A stretch of 41,329 nucleotides of DNA, from positions 12,936 to 54,264 of the IMG/VR virus record IMGVR_UViG_3300030419_006644, one strand, 5' to 3'. The stretch comes from a virus. This document shows positions 10,011-18,851 of the stretch, piece after piece (positions within the stretch are counted from its first letter, which is position 1; every line of letters begins with the position of its first letter). The position numbers and the translations under genes were made by a program. The notes beneath the pieces are model-generated. The model made no database searches. It had not been told where the DNA came from and saw only the letters and a list, made by a program, of their open reading frames with translations.

Positions 10011-13000
10011 TGCTCATGTTATATACTGTAGGCTGAGTTACAACAGAGTTAGATATTTGCCTTATTAAAACCTCTTCTCCAATATTAGGGGCAGAAGCAA
10101 TTTTTACACCCGTGGTACTTAATAAACTGTAATCTTCGATTGGGGTAAGATCTATACCATCAAGGGATACAAATACTCTCTCAATGTCTCCTTCGGTATA
10201 CTCAAGCTGAAATGAATCTTGACCACCATCCCCAGTGTAGACTGCCGTTCCTATGATGGATCCTTCCCCGGTATTCGGGAAAAATTTAAATTCGGCATTA
10301 TTATCAACGCCGAAAGTCATATTGGCAGCACCGCTACCCTTATTGTAAGTGCCTACAGCATACAAACTTCTACGAGTTGCTACATCATCATCGGAATGCG
10401 TTGATCCGAGTTTTGCATATACGTCAAGGTTAAGCGGCGAATCACCATTGTGCGCTGATGGATAACCCTCCGTAACATAACTAGCCAGAATATTATCGCT
10501 CTCATTATTTGTCGTCTCTACTTGAGCGGTAGTAACGATTGGCCAGTTCATTAAATCACTGCCAATTTTAACTTTTACATCTTGTAAATTATCCGCTGTC
10601 TGTAAAAAAGTAGTAAAATGAACTTTAACATGCTCCCATACCGAAGAAGGAGGAAGATTTAAAGCTATGGATCCAACAAGTGTATCCGTAGAGGTTAAAG
10701 TGGTTGAAGTTCCGGTTCCCTGTGATCCAGTAAAGCCTAAGTGAGTGCCAAGACTTACATTCTCAAATCTAAAAGTGTCACTAGTTGGGTCAACTTCATT
10801 GCCGTTTAGATTGATCGACGCTCCATCCCCAGTAAGAATAATTTGATTATTTTCTATTGTTACAGATTTTGAAGGATCGTCTTTAGCTATGCTCTGTATA
10901 TTCCCACCGGAAACAACAAAGTTTCTGTCGTAAACATATATGTTGTTTGTTTCATCGAATATTTGATTTATTTCAGTGGAGTTTTTAGCCCCGCTGAACA
11001 TGTAAACCTCTTTCAGGTCTCCCTCAACGAATCTAGAAGTAGATGTATTAGTAAGTATATTTAAATTTTGATTTGTATAAGAAATCGTTTTTGCGCCGAC
11101 TGCATCAGAAGATACTTCAGTACCGCTAAGATAAATCTTATGGCTCGATCCATCCCAAGTAGAATGAACCATATGATACATGCCAGTGTTAACAGGACTG
11201 GTAAATATTGTAGAAGAAGAATTATCGGTAAATGTTAAAGTGGAATAAAACCTTCTAGTTGAGTCGTAAGCTATTTGATAACTTACAAGCTCTGTTGGGA
11301 TAAGGTTCGGAGCTTCAATTATCGGGGTAGCAATCGTACCTCCAACTTCATTAGGCCTAAATACAACCCCCAATGTAAAGCTTTGAGGCTTTAGATTCTC
11401 CGTCATTGGCAGGGTTGCGTATTGATCAACCCCGTTAAATTTAAGCTCGTTAGTATTAAACGTGGGAGAATTTACAAGCGTAGCGGTATTTTTATGTTTA
11501 GATATATCATTCCAATTTGTTGCCCCTGCCCCAGTATAACTAATTTTACTCGAAGCGCTCAGATGAAGAATTTTATTTTCCCTTGGGAGAGTATAAACAA
11601 ATGGATCATCAAGATTTAATGGAGCACCATCTAACAAGTAGTTACCAGATACGTCTATATCTCCATGTACAAATGCATCTCCTGAAGCAACAAGTCTATC
11701 TTTTACGTAAGCGCTTTGGTGTACCCTTAAGTCGCCATAAACATCCAAATCTCCTTGTACAATAGTATATTTACCAAGGCTACTTTGAAGAAGCGGAGAG
11801 TTTTTAGTGACCTCGAAATCAACTTCTTGAGGTAACGGATTAAAAACGTTTTCGTCAGGAGTAATGCCTGATATCCCCACTGATCCATCAACCAACCCAG
11901 TAAATCCCCACCCTGAAACACCAGCATCCGAAGAGTCTCTAGACTTCAACTGAAAGTCATCTATGTGCTCAAGATTATAACCCCCTAATACAAATTCAGT
12001 TTCTCCTGCTATGCCCCTTGCTGGAGAAAACCCAGTGATCTCCGGGGGTCTTATCACCTTTAAGTATCCACTTTCAAAATTAGAGCTTGAATTCTTACTA
12101 GTAAAGCTACTATGCACCGAAAGATACCCAGACTCTATTAGCGAATCCCCGTAAAATATCGTAGGGGGGATGAGTACATCTATTAGGGTATCACTTGTGT
12201 CTACTATGGTCGTCTCATAGGTCAATGTGCCAGCAAATGAATCTCCGCGAAGATGAAGCATTGCGCCCGTAACATTTGTCAGCCCACTACCCCTTATCGA
12301 AACCTTTTCGCTTCGGAAACCAGACAAAGGATTTATTCCGTTAAGCTCTATAATTTCCGGTAAAACTTCAAGAGTGTGTGTTTTGTATCTAACATCCTCC
12401 CACCTTTGCATGGTGTAACTACCAGTAAACCCAGAGTAAAACGCCCCCGAATTATGGTAATCGGTATCTTTTGTAGCTCCACTCCAAACAACATGATCGT
12501 GCTGAGTTACAATTCCATCACCATTAAAATCGTATTGGTTAAAAAATCTCCCTTCATATAATTTACCTTGATAGGTAAATGAATCAGGACCCGGAGTTAC
12601 TATATTTTGTCTATAATTTTTTAATAACTCCGGTTCATTTAAGAACGAGAAAACATGCCCAGTACCAACAAAATTAGGACCAATTTGAATAGGGAGGACA
12701 AAAACTCCCGTAACGTCACTATTGACCAAACCACTCCTAAAATAATGATTCCTTATATCTGCGTTATATTGAAACGCTTCGCCATCGCCTTTACTAACTA
12801 TTAAAGCTGGATCATTTGGAAGAAAGTAATCTCCAAGATTAAAGTAAGAGGCTTCCGAGTCGTCTGAGTAGTGATCAATTTTTGTATTATATTTACTTAG
12901 AAATTCTAGCTGTTTTAGATTTCCGGGGTCATGACTTGCCCCAAGTCCCGTACCTGATATACCTATAGCGTTTTCAAATGTATTAAACGCATTAATTCCA

Positions 13001-15387
13001 GTTACGTATAAAGTATCCCCAACCCTTATTTGATTATGGGAAATTCCTAGAATAGTTGGGAAAATAGTGAGCGCTTCAAATGCCGCTATTTTATAATCTT
13101 TTTGCTGCGGGGTAGAAACCCCTTGGCTTACTGCATATATACTAGCCTTATCCCCAAGTCCCCTAGGTATATCGAAGGTTACGTAATTAACACCTTCAGG
13201 ACTAACGAGGTATTGAACGTTATCGGGACTCTTATAATCAAGCGTTGGGGCAAAATTTAAAGAATTTTTACCACTATCAACTGGATTGCCCATGTCCAGC
13301 GTACCAGAAGTATAAGCCGGATACAGATAATAGTTTGAGCCATGTAAATCCTCACCGCTCATAGTAATCGTATCCCCATACAATCCTGATCCGGGATATA
13401 CAAATACATTAGTAGGAGCTAAGTCTATGCTAAAAATGTCCTCAGTCTCGCAAGAAGAATATTCTGTTTGTAAGCGTAATGCTCCGTCTCTAGCCCCAGC
13501 TGGAACCCTGATTCGAATTCCAGTTTTTGGAGTTTCCGTTCCCGTAGGTAATATACGAGAAATTGTCCCTCTATTATCGACCCTAACTGTGACTATTCCC
13601 GTGCTTAGGGGATCCCCTGAAAAATGAACACCCGTAACTAGTTCTACATTTCCCCCAGTGATGGTTATATAGTTACCCCTTTGCTCCGTTGACGGGTGAA
13701 AACCACTACATACAACGTCAGGGGGTATTACTAAAAATTTATTAGATGAATAAGCTGTCCCTTGTGAATTACTAACAGTAAATATTTCGTTCCTGTTTCT
13801 ATAAAAAGCATCTAAAGCTAGGTAATCTGACTTAGGGGGTATAGTAACCAATAATCCAGTCGGATTAGACTCATTAGAACTTACCCATGTATCTATGGCG
13901 ACTTGACCATGCTTTACTGATGTTATCCCCGCTAAAGACTCTCCCCCAAGTAAAACCTGACTCCCATGATTTCCAGATAGCGGGGTAAAACCTGTTATTT
14001 CCGGGGCCCCAACAAAACTGAACGAGTCGCTTGACTGGGTTCCTAACCCAACTCCATTGTCAACAATTACCTTGTAGGGGCAAGAACTCGACATTCCCGG
14101 ACAATGCACACTTATGATTTGCTGTTCTGAAGATGTCTCCAATGGATCACCTTCAATACCGCTTATAGGCGCTAATATTTTTTGATTTAAAAATGTATTG
14201 TTGGCATGAGCACCACTAAAGTAGACTTTTAAATCATCTGTAAAGTACCCACTACCAGTAATTCTGATTATAGAATTCAACTCTGCCGATGGAGGCCCAA
14301 ACCCACTAATAACTGGCTCGTATTTTGCAAAATAAGCCCCCTGCTTCCAGCCCGTTCCGTGAGCGGTTTTTACCACAAGGTCCATGTAACCAGTGCCACT
14401 GGGAGAAGAAATTGACAGAGCCCCATTAGTTAAGCTGGTATAAGATACGGTTAATGGATCGAGTAAATTATGGGTAGTGCTTATGTCAAAAGAATGGCCC
14501 TTCGGAAAAGTGTAAATGCCCTCGACATCAACAAGATCCCTGCCCGTTACGGTATAGTATGTTGGAGCCCTATTCCCAGCTGGAATACCAGACGCGGGAG
14601 ACAGTCCATCGATATAGGGGGAACTTACTCTCAAATAGAAGTCAACGCCTCCAGTATGGAGATTACCTGCTAAATCCACTAAGTTTACAGAGCCCGAATA
14701 TGCATCATTGGGAACGTAGCCAGTAATAACGTCCGCTCCGCTTAATCCAAATCCAGTAATGCCGCCAGCAAAACTTACATCAAATAAACCGTCATTATTA
14801 CTTACTGCGGAGGGGATAATGTTTTCACCAGAGAGTATAATCTGGTCCCCCACATAACCTGAAGCTGGAGTTATCCCAATTAATTTAGCCGATACTCCGA
14901 GCCCCCCTATTTCCCCCTCTACCCCAGATTGACCCACTAATTTTAACGAGCCAGATATATTGCCCGTAGGGACTAATATCGGCAAAGCCCTTATATCAGT
15001 CACAGACCCAGACAAGACCTCTCCAGAAATTGATTCACTCCCGAAAAAGGCCCCTGTAACACCAGAAAACGCATTACCGGACGCAGTTAATATTTCCCCC
15101 GGCAATGGTGAATACCTATCTAAGCTAGTTATCTGAGGCGCAGGGACAAATTCTTGTGGGCTCTCACCAGAGGTGTTCTGGTGAGTAGATTGTAAAGTTA
15201 TTTTTCCCCATTGAGCATTTTGAGGAACTGTAGCCTCTAAGAAATTTCGGTTTATTGCGTAAAACGAAGCGGAAGTATCGTAAGCGGGTTGCTGACCAAA
15301 GTAAACATGAGTGACGCGATCAAAACCGTCGCCAGATACCATTATCTGACCGCCTATAGAACCCGTCAATGTTTCGATTAGAGCCAT
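8938..15387 (-). CDS. Mosaic tail fibre/adhesin: TIG/IPT array, EF-hand loop, LamG-like domain, beta-solenoid tail
   Basis: A 2149-residue protein. Residues 1 to about 1180 contain roughly eleven immunoglobulin-like TIG/IPT domains, each opening like ITGFTPLSGNHGSQVLLGG or LIGITPASGYVGDQIILSG. A calcium-binding loop DFNGDGIVTQHD lies at residues 953-964 (dockerin/EF-hand spacing D-x-N-x-D-G-x-V-x-x-x-D). Residues about 1209-1260 read as short stacked strands (YGDLRVHQSAYVKDRL, HGDIDVSGNYLLDG), typical of a fibre shaft start. Residues about 1270-1480 look like a concanavalin/LamG jelly roll (LKFNGVDQYATLPM, HSTWDGSSHKIYLSG). Residues 1735-1780 hold a VFVSLDGIDLTPIEDYSLLS module, and from about 1790 to the end the protein becomes ITG-type repeat. 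It follows the tube-like gene by 3 bp and overlaps the next gene by ATGA. Likely a receptor- or glycan-binding fibre; the ligand cannot be read from sequence. Confidence 0.85.
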   Translation of the reverse strand: MALIETLTGSIGGQIMVSGDGFDRVTHVYFGQQPAYDTSASFYAINRNFLEATVPQNAQWGKITLQSTHQNTSGESPQEFVPAPQITSLDRYSPLPGEILTASGNAFSGVTGAFFGSESISGEVLSGSVTDIRALPILVPTGNISGSLKLVGQSGVEGEIGGLGVSAKLIGITPASGYVGDQIILSGENIIPSAVSNNDGLFDVSFAGGITGFGLSGADVITGYVPNDAYSGSVNLVDLAGNLHTGGVDFYLRVSSPYIDGLSPASGIPAGNRAPTYYTVTGRDLVDVEGIYTFPKGHSFDISTTHNLLDPLTVSYTSLTNGALSISSPSGTGYMDLVVKTAHGTGWKQGAYFAKYEPVISGFGPPSAELNSIIRITGSGYFTDDLKVYFSGAHANNTFLNQKILAPISGIEGDPLETSSEQQIISVHCPGMSSSCPYKVIVDNGVGLGTQSSDSFSFVGAPEITGFTPLSGNHGSQVLLGGESLAGITSVKHGQVAIDTWVSSNESNPTGLLVTIPPKSDYLALDAFYRNRNEIFTVSNSQGTAYSSNKFLVIPPDVVCSGFHPSTEQRGNYITITGGNVELVTGVHFSGDPLSTGIVTVRVDNRGTISRILPTGTETPKTGIRIRVPAGARDGALRLQTEYSSCETEDIFSIDLAPTNVFVYPGSGLYGDTITMSGEDLHGSNYYLYPAYTSGTLDMGNPVDSGKNSLNFAPTLDYKSPDNVQYLVSPEGVNYVTFDIPRGLGDKASIYAVSQGVSTPQQKDYKIAAFEALTIFPTILGISHNQIRVGDTLYVTGINAFNTFENAIGISGTGLGASHDPGNLKQLEFLSKYNTKIDHYSDDSEASYFNLGDYFLPNDPALIVSKGDGEAFQYNADIRNHYFRSGLVNSDVTGVFVLPIQIGPNFVGTGHVFSFLNEPELLKNYRQNIVTPGPDSFTYQGKLYEGRFFNQYDFNGDGIVTQHDHVVWSGATKDTDYHNSGAFYSGFTGSYTMQRWEDVRYKTHTLEVLPEIIELNGINPLSGFRSEKVSIRGSGLTNVTGAMLHLRGDSFAGTLTYETTIVDTSDTLIDVLIPPTIFYGDSLIESGYLSVHSSFTSKNSSSNFESGYLKVIRPPEITGFSPARGIAGETEFVLGGYNLEHIDDFQLKSRDSSDAGVSGWGFTGLVDGSVGISGITPDENVFNPLPQEVDFEVTKNSPLLQSSLGKYTIVQGDLDVYGDLRVHQSAYVKDRLVASGDAFVHGDIDVSGNYLLDGAPLNLDDPFVYTLPRENKILHLSASSKISYTGAGATNWNDISKHKNTATLVNSPTFNTNELKFNGVDQYATLPMTENLKPQSFTLGVVFRPNEVGGTIATPIIEAPNLIPTELVSYQIAYDSTRRFYSTLTFTDNSSSTIFTSPVNTGMYHMVHSTWDGSSHKIYLSGTEVSSDAVGAKTISYTNQNLNILTNTSTSRFVEGDLKEVYMFSGAKNSTEINQIFDETNNIYVYDRNFVVSGGNIQSIAKDDPSKSVTIENNQIILTGDGASINLNGNEVDPTSDTFRFENVSLGTHLGFTGSQGTGTSTTLTSTDTLVGSIALNLPPSSVWEHVKVHFTTFLQTADNLQDVKVKIGSDLMNWPIVTTAQVETTNNESDNILASYVTEGYPSAHNGDSPLNLDVYAKLGSTHSDDDVATRRSLYAVGTYNKGSGAANMTFGVDNNAEFKFFPNTGEGSIIGTAVYTGDGGQDSFQLEYTEGDIERVFVSLDGIDLTPIEDYSLLSTTGVKIASAPNIGEEVLIRQISNSVVTQPTVYNMSIDLKGSGSLTFSDLSTGTNINFSGDVSGLNIDNYNIYDSNVNITGGGQTIHNEYSGIDVDITNNASATAVNLYTEPGATTTVSSTNANVVVANEGVNADITNNSNAYIYAETGAGKVNVYSGYVGATGNIHITGGTNEVSGAYSTIAIYDGSNTVYFTDSYSGDANITGLTVNVVNSGRIDGVSGSPITINDSTLNNVNYSGSGIVIQGNSTAYISGNSDTTLDIDQNAGTANYTFSGNSGDQRQTITANAGFTALGYGNTRFDITGNDATINSSSDIHVSTDHLTANNSTLSVTGNTIQNIGVTGNSPITSIDINNGDLSFTGNANSTNIISGANTVQSTGTNYYIYYSTVTIGGS
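12496..12531 (-). other. EF-hand/dockerin-type calcium loop inside the fibre gene
   Basis: Encodes D-F-N-G-D-G-I-V-T-Q-H-D, with acidic or Asn ligands at loop positions 1, 3, 5 and 12 and the invariant Gly at 6. A single loop is visible, lying between TIG/IPT domains. Calcium binding is inferred from the motif and could stabilise the fibre in seawater. Confidence 0.7.
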
Positions 15388-15390
15388 CTT

Positions 15391-16473
15391 TTAGTCTTCG
15401 GTTCTATATATGCCCCCTACTGATATTGATGGCCTTATAACTATAAAGTTTTCGTCGCTTGCGTCCTCTATCTCACCGTGAGTTGAAACAGCGTCATTCC
15501 TTCTTGCGTTTATATTTCCAGTGGGAATTGTAATATCCGGAATCACAAACTGTACTGTTTGGTCATCTATATAAATAACTTGTATGTCGCAGTAATCGCC
15601 TATGCATATTGTTGGGTCATTTTGGAAATTTACCCCAGTAACAGTCACCACTTCTCCGGGCAATCCGGAAAGAGGCCAAAATGATTTGATGGATACCGTC
15701 TCGCTTGCAGATGTTTGCCTTATGGAGAAGGTATTGCCAAGAACGTCAGAGCCTACCCCAAGTTGCTTATTATGAACTTTCCCTCTCAGCGAATACTGGT
15801 CTTGAGGAACCCCATCCCTATTAGATAATGCATAGGTAACTCTACAATCTTCCCCGTAAATACTTAAATCCCCACTATAATTATCAAAGCCTATTTTTGA
15901 AGTAAGTTCTCTTTTCCCAAAGAGTATTCTATTTGGCCTTATGTTTGTTGTGGATTCGCCTGTGTATACCTCATAAGTCGCCTGAACATCATTCTTGTAA
16001 TTTAAACTTGCTGAACTAACGCTAGAAAGATTACCTAAACCAGTTCCATTTATGGATATGTCAGAAACGTTAAGTACGTTTTGGGAATCTAAAGTTTCTG
16101 TTTGAGGGGTAAACTGCCCAGAAAAATGATCAAAAAAGCTTACAGCAGCATTTACATATACTGGCTGATTTGGGGCGAAGTTTACAGAATAAGAAGTTAA
16201 ATAACCGCTTGAAAAATTTACTCCTCCGAACTCACCACTTATCCCGGAGCTTTCAAGGTATATATGCTTCTTAAGAGGGTCCGCCCCAGTTAAATAATAG
16301 CCTACATTAAAAGTCCCCCCTACTGGGTTAGAAGGAGAAGGTTTACCTTGAGCAAACTTTCTATTTAGATGGTAATTATCTTCTAACCTTCCCTCCACGG
16401 AAATACTAACTCGATCAGCGAGAATTCCACTTCCATTTAAAGTTATGATGCAATTTTTATAACTACTGTACAT
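15391..16473 (-). CDS. Tail-tube-like structural protein with C-terminal TIG/IPT domain (paralogue 3)
   Basis: 360 residues. The N-terminus (CIITLNGSGILADRVSISVE) aligns with that of the preceding gene product (CDIRINGTGLMAQRASIKSS), and GGVNFSSGYLTSYSVNF aligns with FNSGYLLSYSNSCSVG of the first paralogue, so the three proteins form one family. The middle part repeats the theme of a second beta-domain. Residues about 265-350 form an added TIG/IPT domain (IKSFWPLSGLPGEVVTVTGV), the same fold that dominates the fibre protein next door, which suggests a link between tube-like and fibre proteins. The start is supported by a strong AAGGAGG site 8 nt upstream; its ATG shares one base with the previous TAA stop. 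A tail-tube or tube-decoration role is inference from family pattern and position. Confidence 0.72.
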   Translation of the reverse strand: MYSSYKNCIITLNGSGILADRVSISVEGRLEDNYHLNRKFAQGKPSPSNPVGGTFNVGYYLTGADPLKKHIYLESSGISGEFGGVNFSSGYLTSYSVNFAPNQPVYVNAAVSFFDHFSGQFTPQTETLDSQNVLNVSDISINGTGLGNLSSVSSASLNYKNDVQATYEVYTGESTTNIRPNRILFGKRELTSKIGFDNYSGDLSIYGEDCRVTYALSNRDGVPQDQYSLRGKVHNKQLGVGSDVLGNTFSIRQTSASETVSIKSFWPLSGLPGEVVTVTGVNFQNDPTICIGDYCDIQVIYIDDQTVQFVIPDITIPTGNINARRNDAVSTHGEIEDASDENFIVIRPSISVGGIYRTED

Positions 16474-17303
16474 TAGTCTATCCTCCTTATCTCAAAAGTA
16501 GACTTAACATAGTCATTCGTATTTATTGAAACATTATTAGATACAATCCTATACCCAGACACATCAAAATCCATAGATTTATCTAAGCTCTCGTCACATA
16601 AATATCCCAACTTAAATATTCTAACTCTTGGGTTCTGTTCGCAAGCGTCAAATAAAGCGCATCCACTCTCACCATAGTGATTCATTTGCCTACTTTGATC
16701 TTTTTCAATCTTTATGACCTCTTCAGCATTAATATTCGCTACTTGAGCAGGAAGTTTGCTCCCTATTGCATATAAAGGTTTGATTGTATTGGCGAAGTTG
16801 TAATCAAAAGAAAAAACAGGTATGTCTAAATCACCTGCATCAGACTGTATGAAAGTAGTCCAAGAATGAGCTAATCCACTAAATCCGCTTTTAACTAAAT
16901 TTAAATCACTCGTTTTTTCTGTGACGTTTCCACTTAGCTCCCCGAAGCCCTTATAAGTGACATTGGCTAGAACAACATTATTTTGATTAACTCGAATGGA
17001 AAAATCGCTCATGTAAAAAGCGCCGGAAATTCCTGCTACTTCTATTACCTGAGAAGACGCTTGCTCAAAATCCGTAGAGTTTTTGATTCTTACTGTTTCT
17101 GGGTAACAAGGATCTCCGTCCAAATCTACATAATAAGTAGCCTGAAAGGTATTTTGAACTGTCCCATTTGGGGTAAGTTCTATGGCGTCTGCCCTTCCGA
17201 GGGGCGTCACCCTTTTCAATGAATTAGAGGATTTAATGGATGCCCTCTGGGCCATTAACCCAGTTCCATTTATCCTAATATCGCAATCATTAAAAAAAAC
17301 CAT
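16473..17303 (-). CDS. Tail-tube-like structural protein (paralogue 2)
   Basis: 276 residues, without signal peptide or membrane segment. It opens MVFFNDCDIRINGTGLMAQR, and its section AGISGAFYMSDFSIRVNQNN matches SSGISGEFGGVNFSSGYL in the downstream paralogue. A later section with IKPLYAIGSKLPAQV parallels the second half of the 17340-18248 product (YYKLGGRKPHTVKV), suggesting a two-domain beta fold. It contains several Cys (for example SGCALFDACEQNPR), unusual in this neighbourhood. The upstream leader has AAAAGG and AGGG before the ATG. Position between another tube-like gene and the fibre genes argues for a virion structural protein; the exact role is unknown. Confidence 0.65.
   Translation of the reverse strand: MVFFNDCDIRINGTGLMAQRASIKSSNSLKRVTPLGRADAIELTPNGTVQNTFQATYYVDLDGDPCYPETVRIKNSTDFEQASSQVIEVAGISGAFYMSDFSIRVNQNNVVLANVTYKGFGELSGNVTEKTSDLNLVKSGFSGLAHSWTTFIQSDAGDLDIPVFSFDYNFANTIKPLYAIGSKLPAQVANINAEEVIKIEKDQSRQMNHYGESGCALFDACEQNPRVRIFKLGYLCDESLDKSMDFDVSGYRIVSNNVSINTNDYVKSTFEIRRID
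16474..16488 (-). promoter_or_regulatory. Strong ribosome binding site for the 15391-16473 gene
   Basis: The minus strand reads AAGGAGG at 16488-16482, eight bases before the ATG at 16473-16471. It lies within the last codons of the preceding gene and fixes the start of the third tube-like paralogue. Confidence 0.75.
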
Positions 17304-17339
17304 CCCTAAACCTTTTTCCAGTTAGTTTTACACTAAAAT

Positions 17340-18248
17340 TCAATAGGTTTGAGTGATTAATTCCGGACCAATCAAATTATCATTTAGAGTGTTTAAATTC
17401 GATATATAGGTTTTGTAAGTTGCAGTTATCCTAGCGTTTTGGTCCGTGTCTGCTGAATAGTTTTCACTGACTAAAGTAGCTCCAGAAAACGCAAATTGAG
17501 TTATCAAATCTCTAGTCTTGTGATTCTTTAAGTTTATTTCGAAATTTTTAAGTTTTTGCTTACATGGATAGGAGCTTATTAAATTTCCGGAATAATCATT
17601 TATTTCTATTGTGAAATTAACTTGCGCGAGAATTGGGTAGTCTACTTTTACCGTATGCGGCTTCCTACCACCTAGTTTGTAGTAGTCTTTTCTAGGGATA
17701 TTTATCGAAATTTGGTAATTTTGAACTAAATTTGTTTTAAAATCATCTAAAGTGATTTCAATAGTAGAAGCAGTCGGAAACTTAAAAACGGGGTCAGTTT
17801 TTGTTGTGTTTTTTATATATTCTACCTCACCTTGAGCATCTGTAGCCATTTCGCCCGTTGGAATTCTGCCCATATCCCCTACAACCCTAAAATTAGCCTC
17901 CATAGTTGGAACTTGCCCAACTGAGCAAGAGTTAGAGTAGCTTAAAAGATAACCAGAATTAAATGCGTAATAGTGCTTACCAAAATCATTCTGATCCTTT
18001 AGGAAATAACCGTTAAAACTTTGATCTGATATGCACTGGATAAATGGATCTTTGTCTACAGACATGGCAGAAAGGGATACCTCGCCTACCTGAGAACTAG
18101 TAGGGATAGGGATAATCCTGTTTGACCCCACAACCTCCATAGGCTGCTCCGGCACTGTGTAGGAGGTGCTTACAGATTGAACACCAAAAACCTGACCAGA
18201 CCCTATAAAAACTTGATGATCTTCTCTGTTCAGAATGCTAAAAGCCAT
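17340..18248 (-). CDS. Tail-tube-like structural protein (paralogue 1)
   Basis: 302 residues, first gene of the minus-strand fibre operon. Sequence features include VFIGSGQVFGVQSVSTSYTV near the N-terminus, GEVSLSAMSVDKDPF, and the family signature FNSGYLLSYSNSCSVGQVPT followed by ANFRVVGDMGRIP. The second half (INIPRKDYYKLGGRKP, NFTIEINDYSG) is again beta-rich. The pattern resembles tube-forming or tube-decorating proteins of long-tailed phages, and the same signature recurs in weaker form in the next two genes, so I treat them as tandem duplicates. It could be the major tail tube protein, or a minor one if the true tube gene lies beyond the right edge. Starts 69 bp from the divergent M gene. 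Confidence 0.65.
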   Translation of the reverse strand: MAFSILNREDHQVFIGSGQVFGVQSVSTSYTVPEQPMEVVGSNRIIPIPTSSQVGEVSLSAMSVDKDPFIQCISDQSFNGYFLKDQNDFGKHYYAFNSGYLLSYSNSCSVGQVPTMEANFRVVGDMGRIPTGEMATDAQGEVEYIKNTTKTDPVFKFPTASTIEITLDDFKTNLVQNYQISINIPRKDYYKLGGRKPHTVKVDYPILAQVNFTIEINDYSGNLISSYPCKQKLKNFEINLKNHKTRDLITQFAFSGATLVSENYSADTDQNARITATYKTYISNLNTLNDNLIGPELITQTY

Positions 18249-18317
18249 ATATACTTATTACACTGACTTATTTCTTAATCAATAATGAAATACGTGTAAA
18301 TAAATTAGGAAAAAGGG
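18249..18317. promoter_or_regulatory. Divergent promoter region between the fibre operon and the M-J operon
   Basis: This 69-bp AT-rich gap is the only place where both operons can begin. On the plus strand TGTAAATA (18295-18302) differs by one base from the T4-type late promoter TATAAATA, followed by AGGAAAAAGGG just before the M start. On the minus strand TTGATT and TAATAA are 16 bp apart, a weak sigma70-like pair. None of these is decisive. Confidence 0.4.
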
Positions 18318-18851
18318 ATGTTTAATATTTACGATATAAAATCATGGTCAGGAACAACGACTTATAATCTCCACGATGTCGTTTTTCATGAAGGTTCCGA
18401 TGGTAAGAAAAGGTTTTGGTATTTCACAAAGGATAAGGCGACCTCTAGCGCTCCAGAAATAACAAACACTGAATGGAGAGGAGTAAAATATTTTTCGAAA
18501 TTAAACAAATTAAAGCCTGAACTTGTATGGAATCCTTCTTATCAATTTGAGGTAAATAGCTCTCCCACAATTCAGACAATAAAATTTGGAGATGGATACG
18601 AGCAAAGAATAATAAACAGTGTCCATAATAACCTAATAAGAGCAACGGTATCTTTTGAGGGGAAATCCAGAAATGAAGCCAGAGCAATTGCTCACTTCCT
18701 AGCGGCAAGAAGAGGGGCGGAATCATTTGTATACAAGCTACCCCCTCCATACTCTGTCGAAAAACTTTTCATTGTCAGAAATTGGACTACTAGCATGAAG
18801 TTTTTTGACAACTATCTTATCAAGGCATCTCTTGAAGAAGTTACGTTGTAA
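18318..18851 (+). CDS. M: Minor tail protein M homologue with N-terminal carbohydrate-binding-like module
   Basis: 177 residues against about 109 in lambda gpM. Residues from about 75 to the end match the family: a KFGDGYEQR motif, then a beta-rich stretch, A-R-A-I-A-H-F-L, a GAESFVYKLPPPYSVEK segment and a final strand pair. gpM homologues act at the tail tip, where they help connect the tape-measure/L complex to the tube. The extra N-terminal 60 residues have the aromatic and Gly spacing of a chitin-binding (CBM5/12-like) domain: W10, T15-Y16, D20-V21-V22, W34-Y35, A45-P46, W53. The preceding AGGAAAAAGGG is a good ribosome site. Its TAA stop overlaps the L start as TAATG. Confidence 0.85.
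   Translation: MFNIYDIKSWSGTTTYNLHDVVFHEGSDGKKRFWYFTKDKATSSAPEITNTEWRGVKYFSKLNKLKPELVWNPSYQFEVNSSPTIQTIKFGDGYEQRIINSVHNNLIRATVSFEGKSRNEARAIAHFLAARRGAESFVYKLPPPYSVEKLFIVRNWTTSMKFFDNYLIKASLEEVTL
18339..18485 (+). other. CBM5/12-like module fused to M
   Basis: Residues 8-56 show the pattern W-S-x-x-x-x-Y-x-x-x-D-x-V, then F-W-Y-F and a final A-P-x-x-x-x-x-x-W, as in small chitin-binding domains that present a line of aromatic residues. A similar module occurs in L. Binding to sugars is inferred, not shown. Confidence 0.55.
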
